Source of the DNA: Erodium maritimum
Lineage: Eukaryota; Streptophyta; Magnoliopsida; Geraniales; Geraniaceae
Reading direction: 5' to 3'
NCBI GenBank assembly: GCA_963921825.1
Contig: OY997588.1
Span: 135,067,203-135,131,202, forward strand
DNA length: 64,000 bases
A program made the position numbers and the translations under genes. A model generated the notes under the pieces. That model was not told the DNA's origin, did not search any database, and worked only from the letters and a program-made list of their open reading frames with translations. Position 1 is the first letter of the stretch. Each line of letters opens with the position of its first letter. Of the stretch, positions 34,180 through 44,197 are shown one piece after another.

Positions 34180-35690
34180 ACTTTTTGTTTGTTGGTCTCT
34201 GGAAAAGAGAGACAACTCTAAGTTTTCGGGCTCTTTTTTCTTACAGTTTTTCTGGCGACGACCATGACCTTAGGTCATGGTTGTCGCGGTGGAATACAAC
34301 CTTCGGTTCTTCTTCTCCCGTTTTTTCTTTCTCTCCATTTTATACCTTTTCCTCCGTGCACTCTCGCCTCCTCTTCCTTCTTTGGCTTAAATGTTCGATT
34401 AAGCCCTCCTTCTTCTCAGATCCAGTCCTTAAGACTTAGATCTGACCATCCTTGAGCTTTGGTGAGGTTCGCCTTGGTAGTCGCAGGAGGGGAGTTGCCT
34501 GAGGTGCTCCGGCGAGGGACTCTTCTTGTCGGTGCACACAGGTCTAGCTTTCAAAGTCTCAGATCTGATTTTCAGGCCTCTGGTGGTGTAGGCTCTAACC
34601 TGGCTCTCTTCAGCGTCTTCCGAAGTGGATCTGCGGGACTTGTTTGGTGAAGCTAGGGGCGGCCGTGTGCTAATCGTGTGCCGTTGCTGGTGAGGTTTGT
34701 TTGGGGCTTGCTCTAGCTTGCGGTGGTGGTAGGGTCCGAGGCGAAGTGCTTTGGCGGTGGAAGTTTTTGTTGTTTCAGGGGATTCTTCCAGAGCTGGATG
34801 TGGCTCGTCCTTCCCTTCGATGGATGGATGCAATGCTGGTTGTTTCTCCAACAATGAAGTTCGCTGTCTACCCTTCGATGGCTCTACACTTCTTCTTCCT
34901 CTTCAGCATGACTTTCGGTTTACGAGGTCATCCCTTCCCCGTCTTTTTTGGGTTTTCTACTTCTTACCTAGCCTTTCTATTTTCATTTGGGTTTCTCGTG
35001 TTTCCAGACTCGGTTGAGGTTCGGACTCGTCGGATTTCGGTGTTGGCCGCCGCGAGCACTCGGGGTTGTAATATCTGCAGAAGACTTATGACAAATAGGT
35101 AGGTTTTAGTGGGTGCTAGTTTCTTCTAGTTTTTCTCAGTCGAGTCGCGGTGCTGACCGTCGGCAGTATAGATTCCCGTCCTCTCTTTGGAGGTTCGTGG
35201 GTCTTTTGAGATAGAAGTAGTTGTCATTCCTGATTTGGATTAGGGGTAGGGGTGTCTCGGTTTATTGGAAGTTTTCTTCTCTTTCTGTGGTCTGGTTTTT
35301 TACTACTTTTTGTTGGAGCTTAATGGTGGGAAAATTCGGGTATGCTAGACCCCTAATCGGTACTTCAAGGTTGTTAAATCTGGTTATTAGGCCATAGTTT
35401 TTACTGGTTTTTCTGGGTGTTTGTTAGCTGTTTTTGTGCAATGTTCTTCCTTTGGTGGTTCAGTTTGTACTCTGTTTGCTTCAAGGTAGTATTCTGATTA
35501 TTAGACCTTTGGTTGTGTGTTTTGAGGTGTCTTCATGACATGCTCATTGTTGTAACTGAAGGTTGTTCCCTTGTTCGTAGTTTTCGTTTTGAAAACGATG
35601 AATTATCTATATATATTTGTCTTTGAAAAGAATATGGTTGCGATGCCTTACAGTGACATATGTTGAGGTTGATTATATAGTATATGCAGA
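34180..35690 (+). mobile_element. Non-coding retroposon-like block
   Basis: The 5' part is rich in CT and GC, with open frames lacking recognised domains (34185-34439, 34701-35102). The 3' part reads GTTTTGAGGTGTCTTCATGACATGC ... TTCGTTTTGAAAACGATGAA near 35520-35610, related to the 3' part of 32627-33851. It carries GCTGACCGTCGGC at about 35150. Clear ends and a target duplication were not found. The full-length LINE inserted into or just beyond its right side. Confidence 0.45.
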
Positions 35691-36504
35691 AGTAGCACAT
35701 AATGTTTTTTTTTTATCAGCAATTTTTTGAATTTTATTAACCCGATCTTCGGAAATGAAGATTGGGCCAAGGGCAAGCCCTCCAAACTGTGTTACAAACG
35801 ATGGACGATATTAAGTCATCCCAACAAATCAACCCAACACCAAATACTTGACCCGCAAGTAATCAAAACAAAACCCCCACAATTCAAACCAACACCAATT
35901 ACTTGTCCCGCAAGTAATCGAAACCTAACAAAAACCTACCCTTACAAACCTGAAATAGACCATTAACTGCAGCCGAAATGAACCAGATCAGCCAAAAACA
36001 CACCAGCAGACCAAAACCAATTCTTGCCCTACCAGCAAAGACCTACTGACAGAGCCTTACATAATACTACCCTTGAAAAACAATAAGGTCTTAAGGTTAG
36101 CCTAAAACAAAAATAAAAAAGGACTAGAACACCCCATAACAGAAACTGCAGAAGAAGTAAATGATCTGCTGTAGAAAAGAAACCAAAGCTTCAAACTGTG
36201 GTGGAACTGAAGACACCAAAAAATAGGAAAAGAGCCAATTCACTTCCCAGGGAGCAGGTTACCTGTAGGAGAACCTGCAACAAAACAAACCAAGAGTAAC
36301 CCTCAAAACTAAAATGGTTCTACCCTCTCACAATACTAAGTGAAGCAATCCCACACTCAAAGGCAGAAAAACCCAACCCCAAGTCAAACCTCACCTGCCT
36401 TACCTGAGAAACCTCACCACCCACCCTCCTACCCATACCCCAAGCCCAAACACCAGAACACCAAAAGGGAGGAAAAAGGTTGCAGAACCAGGACTTGATC
36501 CCCC

Positions 36505-39500
36505 TCAAGCCTTGAAAGGAGAGCAAGACCAAGGAGCAGTGACCCAGGGTAGGAAGGAAAAGGAGTGACCCTCCTTGAATTTTGCCCAAAGTAACTGGTA
36601 GGAGTCATTTTGAATTTGTAAAAATATGGCATTGGCTGATTGAGGCCTATTGTGGAAGCAGAAATGATTTTTGTTAATCCACAGCCTCCAAATGATCAAA
36701 GAAGAGAGCATGGCCTAGTGTTTCCTTGCCTTCCTAGGTCCCAATTGTTCCCAAGATAAAAACCAACTAATAATGGTCCCAGATACAGCAGCTGAGATCC
36801 CTCACCAATCTAAGCACAAATACCACACCTCAGAGGAAAGTCTACAGCCTAAGAACAAGTGATCCTGCTCCTCAGGCTCCTCATTACACATTGCACACCA
36901 AATTCCTCCATTATACAACCCTCTAGCAAGTAAAAAGCACTTGGTGGGAACACCTTGCATACATAATAACCAGGCAAATGCTGCCACTTTTGGAGGCAAA
37001 ATAGGAGCCCAAAGCAATGAGGGCCAATCAAGAGAGGTGTCCCAAGCTACATCTAGCAACTCATACATTTTATGAACAGAGAACCCTCTTTGTTCTGGCA
37101 CCCAGGTTGGTAAGTCACAACCCCCAGACAAAGATAAGAGATTAATCGCATCACAAAGCAGATGGAACTGATCCCATTCCCAACCCCTCAGATCTCTTCT
37201 GAAAGTTAAAATCCAGTCACCATTGATCCAAAAATTAGATACCAAACTTGCCTTCTGTGTGCTCAAGTGATAAAGCCTGTTGAACTGGTATTTTAATGGG
37301 TAAGAGAATAACCATTTGTCTTCCCAGAACTGCACTCTATCTCCAGAGTTAACCTTCCAATGAATCCCAACAGCCCCTACTGCTTGAGAGAATTTAGGAC
37401 ACAGCAAGAGAGATTCAATGTGACTGATAAAACTCTGACCATTCAACAACAAGAAATTTGAAAGATTCCAGGCATTGGATTCCCAACCAAATTTGGCACA
37501 AAGAAGTTTTTTCCACAGAGAATCATTCTCAAGGGAAAATCTCCACCACCATCTTGCTAAGAGAGCCTTATTCATAATATGTAGATTCTTGATTCCCAAA
37601 CCCCCAACTGTTTTAGGCCTACAGATTTGATTCCAGTTGATCTTGTGCAGGACTCTTTTGTTGATAGTGCCATTCCAAAGGAACCTTCTCTGCCACTTTT
37701 CCATTTCTTTAATGACACCTTTAGGAGCCTTATACAGAGACATGTAATATAAAGGCAAGGAACTCAAAGATGATTTGATCAATGGTATTCTGCCACCAAA
37801 AGACCTGGCTCTAGCTTCCCATAAGTTCAGCTTCTTTTTGAATTTATTGATGACAGGGATCCATGTCTTTTTTCTCCTTGGATTGGAACCCAATTGGAAG
37901 CCCAGATATTCAAAAGGAAGAGACATGGAGGAGCAACCCAAAATCTGAGTAATCTGAAGTTCAGATACAGTTGAAGGATTTAATACAAGTACCTTGGATT
38001 TGGAGAAATTTATTTTCAAGCCAGTTGCCTTTTGTAGACAATTGAGGGTGTGTTTGAGGTTGATGGCTTGTTGGATGCCTGCCTCTATAAAGATTAGGGT
38101 ATCATCTGCAAATTGCAGATGAGAGATCTCAGGACCCTGGTTGTTGCATTTGACTCCTGCAAGCAAATTGTTCTGAACACCCTTGGTCATCAATTGATGA
38201 AAACTTTCAGCTAATAGAGCAAACAATAAGGGAGACAAAGAACAACCCTGCCTAAGCCCTCTGAGGAGTGGGAAATCTTCACTTGGAGACCCATTGATTA
38301 ATACAGAAGACCAAGCCCTCATACAAATATTCATCCAGGAGATCCATAACTGTCCAAAACCCATGGACCTCAAGATATTCAGAAGAGCCTCCTAATTTAT
38401 ATGGTCATAGGCCTTTTCAAAATCCACTTTGTAAATGATAACCTCTTGAGATGATCTCTTGATAGAATGAAGAAGTTCAGAAGCAATGAGGATCCCATCA
38501 AGGATTTGTCTTCCAGAAATGAAGCCTGTTTGGACATCATTAACCAAACAATTCATCACAGTCTTTAGTCTCAAAGCCAGCAACTTGGAAATGATTTTAT
38601 ACACACTACTGATGAGGCTGATAGGTCTATAATCCTCAAAGGACTGAGGGGAATCAGATTTAGGAATTAAGGTGATAAAAGATGAGTTCAAGCCTTTGCC
38701 AAGATTTCCCCCAAGGAAAAAATGTTCCACACAAGCCATGATCTCTGGCTTTGTGAAAGACCAACACTTTTGATGGAACCTCATTGTAAAACCATCAGGA
38801 CCAGGGGCTTTATTTCCATTGCAAGCTTTTATAGCATTCCAAACCTCAAGTTCACTGAAAGCTATATCCAAGCCTTGAGCTTGCAATAAAGAGAGAGAGT
38901 TGAAAGGTAAGGAGGAGATATCAATACAAACTGAATTGGTCTCCATGAATCTCTCTTGAAAATGAGTCTTTGCCAATAATTTTATCTGAATTGGAGAAGA
39001 ATAGGAAACCCCATTCATCAAAATCTGAGATATTCTTTTTCTATCCCCATTAAAGTTGGCAATGAGGTGAAAAAACTTTGTGCATCTGTCACCTTCCTTG
39101 GACCATAACTGCCTGGCTTTCTGGCTCCACATTTTAGCTTGAATTTTCAGTTTTTGTACCAACTTGGCCTTGAGTAGCCCTCTGTGTGAGATTTCTTGGG
39201 GAGCAAGGCATCTATCATCAAGTGTATTATCCAGCCCATAAATCTCTAAAGAAAGGACCTCAATATCCTTATCAATCCAGCCAAAGACTTCAGTATTCCA
39301 ATTCCTGTAGAAAGCTTTGAGTGACTTCAGTTTGAACCAGAGTTTGAAGGTTGGAGAGCCATGAACTACCACTGAGTTCCAGTGCTGCTTTGAATGGCCT
39401 AGAAACAAAGGATGGGAGGTCCATGCATTTATGAACTTGAAAGGCCTAGGACCCCAATCCACCCTAGGATTACTCAATAAAATGGGCTTATGATCTGAAA

Positions 39501-40159
39501 TTGTCCTAGCCAGACCATCTTGTGAAAGATTAGTGCAAACATTCAGAAGATCTGGAGAAATCAAAAATCTGTCCAGTCTTGAAGCTCTTGAGTTGGGGCC
39601 AAACCAGGTAAATTTAACCCCACAAAGGTGTAAATAAATAAGACCCAAATCATTCACCAAGCTCTGGAAGTCTCTGATACTGGAGGAGGAAAAGTTGGAA
39701 CCAGTTTTTTCTGATGGGTCTAAAATTGCATTAAAATCCCCTACTAACACAAGAGGGGTTGGGAAAGTAGAGGCTTTGTTGATAATATCTCCCCAAAGAG
39801 TTCTCCTGGCAGACACAGAGCAAGGGGCATAAACATTGATCACAGTGATATGAGCTTCCTCAGATGTAAAGAAACCAGACCAATAAATAGCATGGTCATC
39901 CACCAGAGAATTATGAACCTGACAATGATCTTTATTCCACAAGGTGATCACACCACCTGAATTACCATCAGCAGGAATGAAAAGAGCTTCCCAAGCCTTA
40001 GAGAAACCACACTCATTATTAAAAAAAACAAGGAATACCAGACAATTTTGATTCCTGAATTAAAACCATTACTAACTGATTTTTGACACACACATTCCTC
40101 AAAGCCCTCCTCTTTTGTTTTGAGGAGGCTCCCCTCATGTTCCATGAGAGGATTCTCAT
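36505..40159 (-). pseudogene. LINE ORF2: endonuclease, RT, zinc-binding domain
   Basis: ORF2 begins MRILSWNMRGAS at 40159, overlapping the ORF1 stop as ATGA. An apurinic-type endonuclease follows: LIQESK, GNSGGVITLW, LVLVGDFNAILDP, SRLDRFLIS and SDHKPILL. RT blocks are KGLNSSFITLIPKSDSP, GFISGRQILDGILIASELLH, KVDFEKAYDHIN, LRQGCSLSPLLFALL and HLQFADDTLIFI (catalytic pair at about 38101-38112). The C-terminal motif is CAMCNEEPEEQDHLFLGC (C-x2-C-x8-H-x4-C). Lesions seen: a frameshift in the A8 run at 40021-40028, TAG at about 38391 where the family has Trp, TGA at about 36802 and TAG near 36715. About 1,200 codons in all, normal for plant LINE ORF2. Without those lesions it would supply nicking and reverse transcription. 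Confidence 0.93.
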
Positions 40160-42189
40160 GGAGAGGAGAGTCTGATGGTGGGTAAAGAGGTGCAGGTGTT
40201 CTCCACTGCCTCCCCTTCTTCCAACTCTTCTAGGTCACAATAGTCATCTTCTGAGTTTGTTTCTAGTTCCACAGTCTGGTTGATCTCATTCTCCAAGTTA
40301 TCAAATTGAGCAGCAACTAAATCATCTTCTATAAAAGCTTCCAGGCCCAAAGCTTTGCAAAACTCCCAAGATCCAGCCCCTCCCCTCTTAAAACTTGTTG
40401 TTCCCTTTTTTGCAGCACTAGCATGAAGGGTAGAAGCAACCACTGGCTTCAATACCTTTGTTCTTGATCTGGTGTTATAAGCTACAGTGGTATCCCCTTT
40501 AAACACTTGTGGTTTACTAGAATTTAAATCAACCAAGGACTTTGTTAAAGCCTTATTTACTGTAGAGGGTTTTGAATTAATCCTTCCCTCCAAAACTTGT
40601 GTGTCTTGACAAGGAGTCTGAATTAGGGGCCCCAACACAGTGAAAGAGGGTTTAGGAGTCCCTTCCTTATTAATGTGGGTAGAAACCAAAATCTCCTTTT
40701 GTACTTGCTTGCCCAACTCAGTCCCATCTGTATCAGATGCTAATAGCTGTAGATTGTTTTCCCCCAGGCTGCCCTGAACAGTACCAAACTTGCCTGAAAA
40801 AATATTTTCCAAACCACCAGAATCAACCAATGCATCAGAGTTCACAAGTGCTTCCTTAAAAGTTTGAGTAAGAAAAATATTCTCTGAGGTTCCCAAAGAA
40901 ATTCCCTGTTCGATTGGAGGGACTAATGCAGGAAATTGAGCCTGAGTAACTGGTAATTCCTCATCCCAGGAATCAGGAACCATCGCATTCGCTAAAACCA
41001 CAATGTCAAGGGTCTCTCCCAAACCTACTTGGCTCTGGACTTTATTACTTCCTCCGGTAATCTCAACTAATTTAGTGTTGGCAGTAGCAATAAATTCACT
41101 TGAATGAGAATGTTCAGGGCTTCCAGGAGTAGTTGAAGGAGTAAGAGAAGGAGCAGACACAAAAGGAATGACAGAGGAATCCACAGAGCAAATCATAATC
41201 TTGTATCTCTCCCCTTCTAATTCTAGACTGCATGAGTCTTTAAAGACTTTGATGTACTCTTGAGAATGCAAGAGAATATAGGCTATTTCAAAAGAATCCC
41301 CTTTGATGGATGAAGAGTGAAGACAAACAAAGTTACCCAGGTCAGCCACCAAAGCCTTAAAATTCTCTGAGCACCACCCAAGGATTGGCATCCCATGCAC
41401 AGCAACCCAAGAAAACTTCCCCCCAAGCCTACAAAGGTGAGATTTATTGTCCACCCAAGAAAGCCAGAAACTTAACCAAGTACTACCATCCTTCAAAGCT
41501 TCTTTCTCAGAATCAGTATCAGAGAATAAAACCAGGACCACCCTGTTTCCAAGGCCCTTAATACAAATCTCCACTCCCCTTTCCAATTTGAAGTCTTCCA
41601 TAATGGCTTGTAACGAGAAATTTTTATGCAACAAAGCCAAATGACCGTTTTGTAGCCATCTTCTGTGATCTTCTACCACCACTCCTTTGTGAATTTGTTC
41701 TGTAGAGGTCTGAGGCTGTTGCAGTTCATCCAATGTATCTTTCTTCCTCCACATATTCTGACTATGATCTCTTGGAACCCTATTCTTTCTCCAGGCCTTG
41801 GCTACAAATAGCTTGTAACCTTTAAGAAAATGACCATTGAAGATCTGAACTCCATTCTGCAGCCCTTGTAATGTAGTAAAAGTGACAAAACCAAACCATT
41901 TCCCCCGGCCATTAGGAACTAGTGGGGTCTCAGTGTTAGAAATATCGCCACATTCAAGAAATAGGTTTCTCAACCAAACCTTTGAAGTGCCTGTAGGTAA
42001 GTTAAAAACAAAAGCCCTGAATTCATTACCATCCAAAACCTCATTTCTGTGAGATGATAGATCTTCCCCACGGGCAGCAGATGATACCACAACAGATTTG
42101 AGTCTCCCTCCCAAACCTTCATTGTCTCTAGAACCCAATCCAGTTCTCTCAAAGCCCGGAGGAGGCCCTGAAGTCGACGACGTACCCAT
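40156..42189 (-). CDS. LINE ORF1 protein with RRM domain, intact
   Basis: An uninterrupted 677-residue frame. An RNA-recognition motif spans residues about 58-132, with RNP2 AFVFNL (59-64) and RNP1 GKWFGFVTF (97-105). A second conserved block (about 180-330) includes LALLHKNFSLQAIMEDFKLE, WLSFWLSWVD, WVAVHGMPILGW and YKIMICSVD, in the style of DUF4283-like LINE ORF1 regions. The C-terminal half is low-complexity and acidic near the end (EDDYCDLEELEEGEAVE), followed by TIRLSSP. No CCHC zinc knuckle was seen. In LINEs, ORF1 protein coats the element RNA. The stop overlaps the ORF2 start. This is a transposon protein, not a host gene. Confidence 0.93.
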   Translation of the reverse strand: MGTSSTSGPPPGFERTGLGSRDNEGLGGRLKSVVVSSAARGEDLSSHRNEVLDGNEFRAFVFNLPTGTSKVWLRNLFLECGDISNTETPLVPNGRGKWFGFVTFTTLQGLQNGVQIFNGHFLKGYKLFVAKAWRKNRVPRDHSQNMWRKKDTLDELQQPQTSTEQIHKGVVVEDHRRWLQNGHLALLHKNFSLQAIMEDFKLERGVEICIKGLGNRVVLVLFSDTDSEKEALKDGSTWLSFWLSWVDNKSHLCRLGGKFSWVAVHGMPILGWCSENFKALVADLGNFVCLHSSSIKGDSFEIAYILLHSQEYIKVFKDSCSLELEGERYKIMICSVDSSVIPFVSAPSLTPSTTPGSPEHSHSSEFIATANTKLVEITGGSNKVQSQVGLGETLDIVVLANAMVPDSWDEELPVTQAQFPALVPPIEQGISLGTSENIFLTQTFKEALVNSDALVDSGGLENIFSGKFGTVQGSLGENNLQLLASDTDGTELGKQVQKEILVSTHINKEGTPKPSFTVLGPLIQTPCQDTQVLEGRINSKPSTVNKALTKSLVDLNSSKPQVFKGDTTVAYNTRSRTKVLKPVVASTLHASAAKKGTTSFKRGGAGSWEFCKALGLEAFIEDDLVAAQFDNLENEINQTVELETNSEDDYCDLEELEEGEAVENTCTSLPTIRLSSP

Positions 42190-42440
42190 GACTCAAAATT
42201 AGCTCTAAAACACCTCTGGTGGTTCGGTAATCAGTGCTTGATTACCCTGAACACTACACCAGAAGAAGAAAAAGAAACGGACCCAAAGAAACCCTTGCAA
42301 AATGTGAACCGAATACCCAGTTACTGTACCTTAAAGATCAAACTTTTTGATGAACACATGAAGATCTTCAAAGATGACACTGTAGCATTACTAGAGAGAA
42401 ACTATAGACATTGGAATAAATGATGTAGCAGATAATGTTT

Positions 42441-43863
42441 ATTTAGCAGGTCATGGAGTAAAATATTATGTGACACCCAAAATGTTCTGGCTAGGGTTGA
42501 CTGTTATCATTGAGGTTAATTAAGATGGAAATGTGACTGAGGGGTGAAACTTTTGCATGGAGAACGTAGAGACGTGAAGCTTTACCTGTTGATTCTTAGA
42601 CATCACTGTGCTCAAGAGACTAGAAACTACAAATTTATAAGGTACTAGGTTAGTAATGATTATACGCACATTTGAGCCTTAAGAGTATCATAATGCAAGC
42701 TGAAATGAAGGCAATTTGATTGACGAATACATGTAAATTGTTAGTAAAGTTGGGTTGTCCGGTAAATGGACAATGTAGTAGTTTGTTGGATTCAAGTTAG
42801 GGATGGTAATAGGTCGGGTTTGTGCTATCCGGCCCCGGCTCGATTTTTCTACCTACACCCCGAGTCCGTTCGAGGACTAATAGTGGTCCGCTTATTGTCC
42901 GGCCCGTTTGTACTCCCAATCGGATCGGGTATTACCCTACTCGTGCAGTATAAGAGTTGTATTTTTGTTTTTTTTCCAAAAAACCATAATTTTCTTTTAC
43001 TACTCAATTTATATTAGCAAATGATGCGTAAAAGTTTTATATATTTATATAAAACATATAATATATTCAATAATTATTGACAATCACAAACATGATATAA
43101 TCACTAGTTTTATCACAATTCATAATATTATTGTCTCTTAGCAAAACTATAATAATCTCATTATTTCGGGAAAGTAAAACAAATAATACCAAACCAAAAC
43201 TAATCACTTCCAAGTTTTTCATTCTGATGACCAATAAACCAAAATCAAATCTAATAATCTATACATAATTAATCAAGTCTTTTCATTGTGCAGCCTACGT
43301 GCGTGATTGTAGGGTAGGGATGTGTTTGTTGCTGCGTGCGTGACTGTATGACAGTGCAAAAATGCTTGTTGCGATGTGTTTGATGCATGTGTGACTATAG
43401 GGATGGTAGTGCTCTTACATGAGAGAGAGACTGAGAAACAATTGGTTGTGTGCGTCTGCGTGAGGGTGATAGTTGGGATCCCTAAATGCTTGTAGAACAC
43501 AATAATTTTTTTCCGATAAACAACTACATCAAATTGGTCCATTCTACAGGCAAAATTTTTATTTTAAATTTTTTTTTTCATGAACTTGGTCTTGTAGCAG
43601 CCTTGATTGGTCAAAAGCTTGATGAGAATCGTCGCGCATAATTATCGGGAGAGCCGAGTCGACATGCGCCCTCGTCGTGTCAGCGTTTCGCAGAGTCGCT
43701 GATGTCAACGACTCGCTCTGACGCTCATACGCTAAACGAATCTCTAAACTCGACGACCGTTCTTACAACGATAACATTGATTAATGCTAACTCAAAATCG
43801 TCGAGTTCAACGTTGAGCGATAATCAACGAATCTGCACTCCAAATAAGAAAGCCCACATTAGT
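42441..43863. other. Unassigned spacer with possible small hAT MITE
   Basis: Mostly AT-rich, without recognisable genes. Between 42798 and 42939 the ends TAGGGATGGTAATA and, reverse-complemented, TAGGGTAATACCC bound a GC-rich insert (CCGGCCCCGGC), which could be a small hAT-type MITE. No target duplication was found. 43300-43460 has imperfect TGYGTGYGTGACT words. Confidence 0.35.
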
Positions 43864-43876
43864 GGGGGGGGGGGGG
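43864..43876. repeat. Poly(G) run
   Basis: A run of 13 G residues followed by ATCACGAACCCTGAGGC. A similar run of 14 G lies at 46260-46273 inside the solo LTR. Such runs are prone to length errors. 43877-44197 contains nothing else recognised. Confidence 0.8.
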
Positions 43877-44197
43877 ATCACGAACCCTGAGGCTGAACCC
43901 TCTGCTAACTGGGCAGGGTTCAGCCCCCTCCCCCCTGGATTTTGTGTGCTGCACATCATAGGGGCTAGTATGGGGGGCATGATTTTCAGAAATGCTGGGT
44001 TTGTATTAATTAAGCTTTTAACTGAACTTGTTAACGTTGTTTTTAAATCAACAACTACTAAATAAAATAGAAAGAAAATTCATAAATAGAAATAAAATTT
44101 CATTAATTAATATACAAAATTTAAAAAGATTAATTAAATTACCATTTATCAATCACCTAATTACCTGATATTAACCTAATTACTTAATGACCATTAC

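Larger units (their letters stand above)
35708..42424 (-). mobile_element. Full-length LINE with RRM-type ORF1
   Basis: A 6.7-kb non-LTR retrotransposon on the minus strand. It has a 5' UTR of about 235 bp, ORF1 (42189-40156), ORF2 (from 40159) and a 3' UTR ending TTGCTGATAAAAAAAA at 35708. Target duplications GTAGCACATAATGTTT (35692-35707) and GTAGCAGATAATGTTT (42425-42440) agree at 15 of 16 positions. RRM-containing ORF1 proteins are known in a subgroup of plant L1 LINEs (the BNR type of beet). An intact ORF1 and few lesions in ORF2 point to a fairly recent insertion. Confidence 0.95.
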
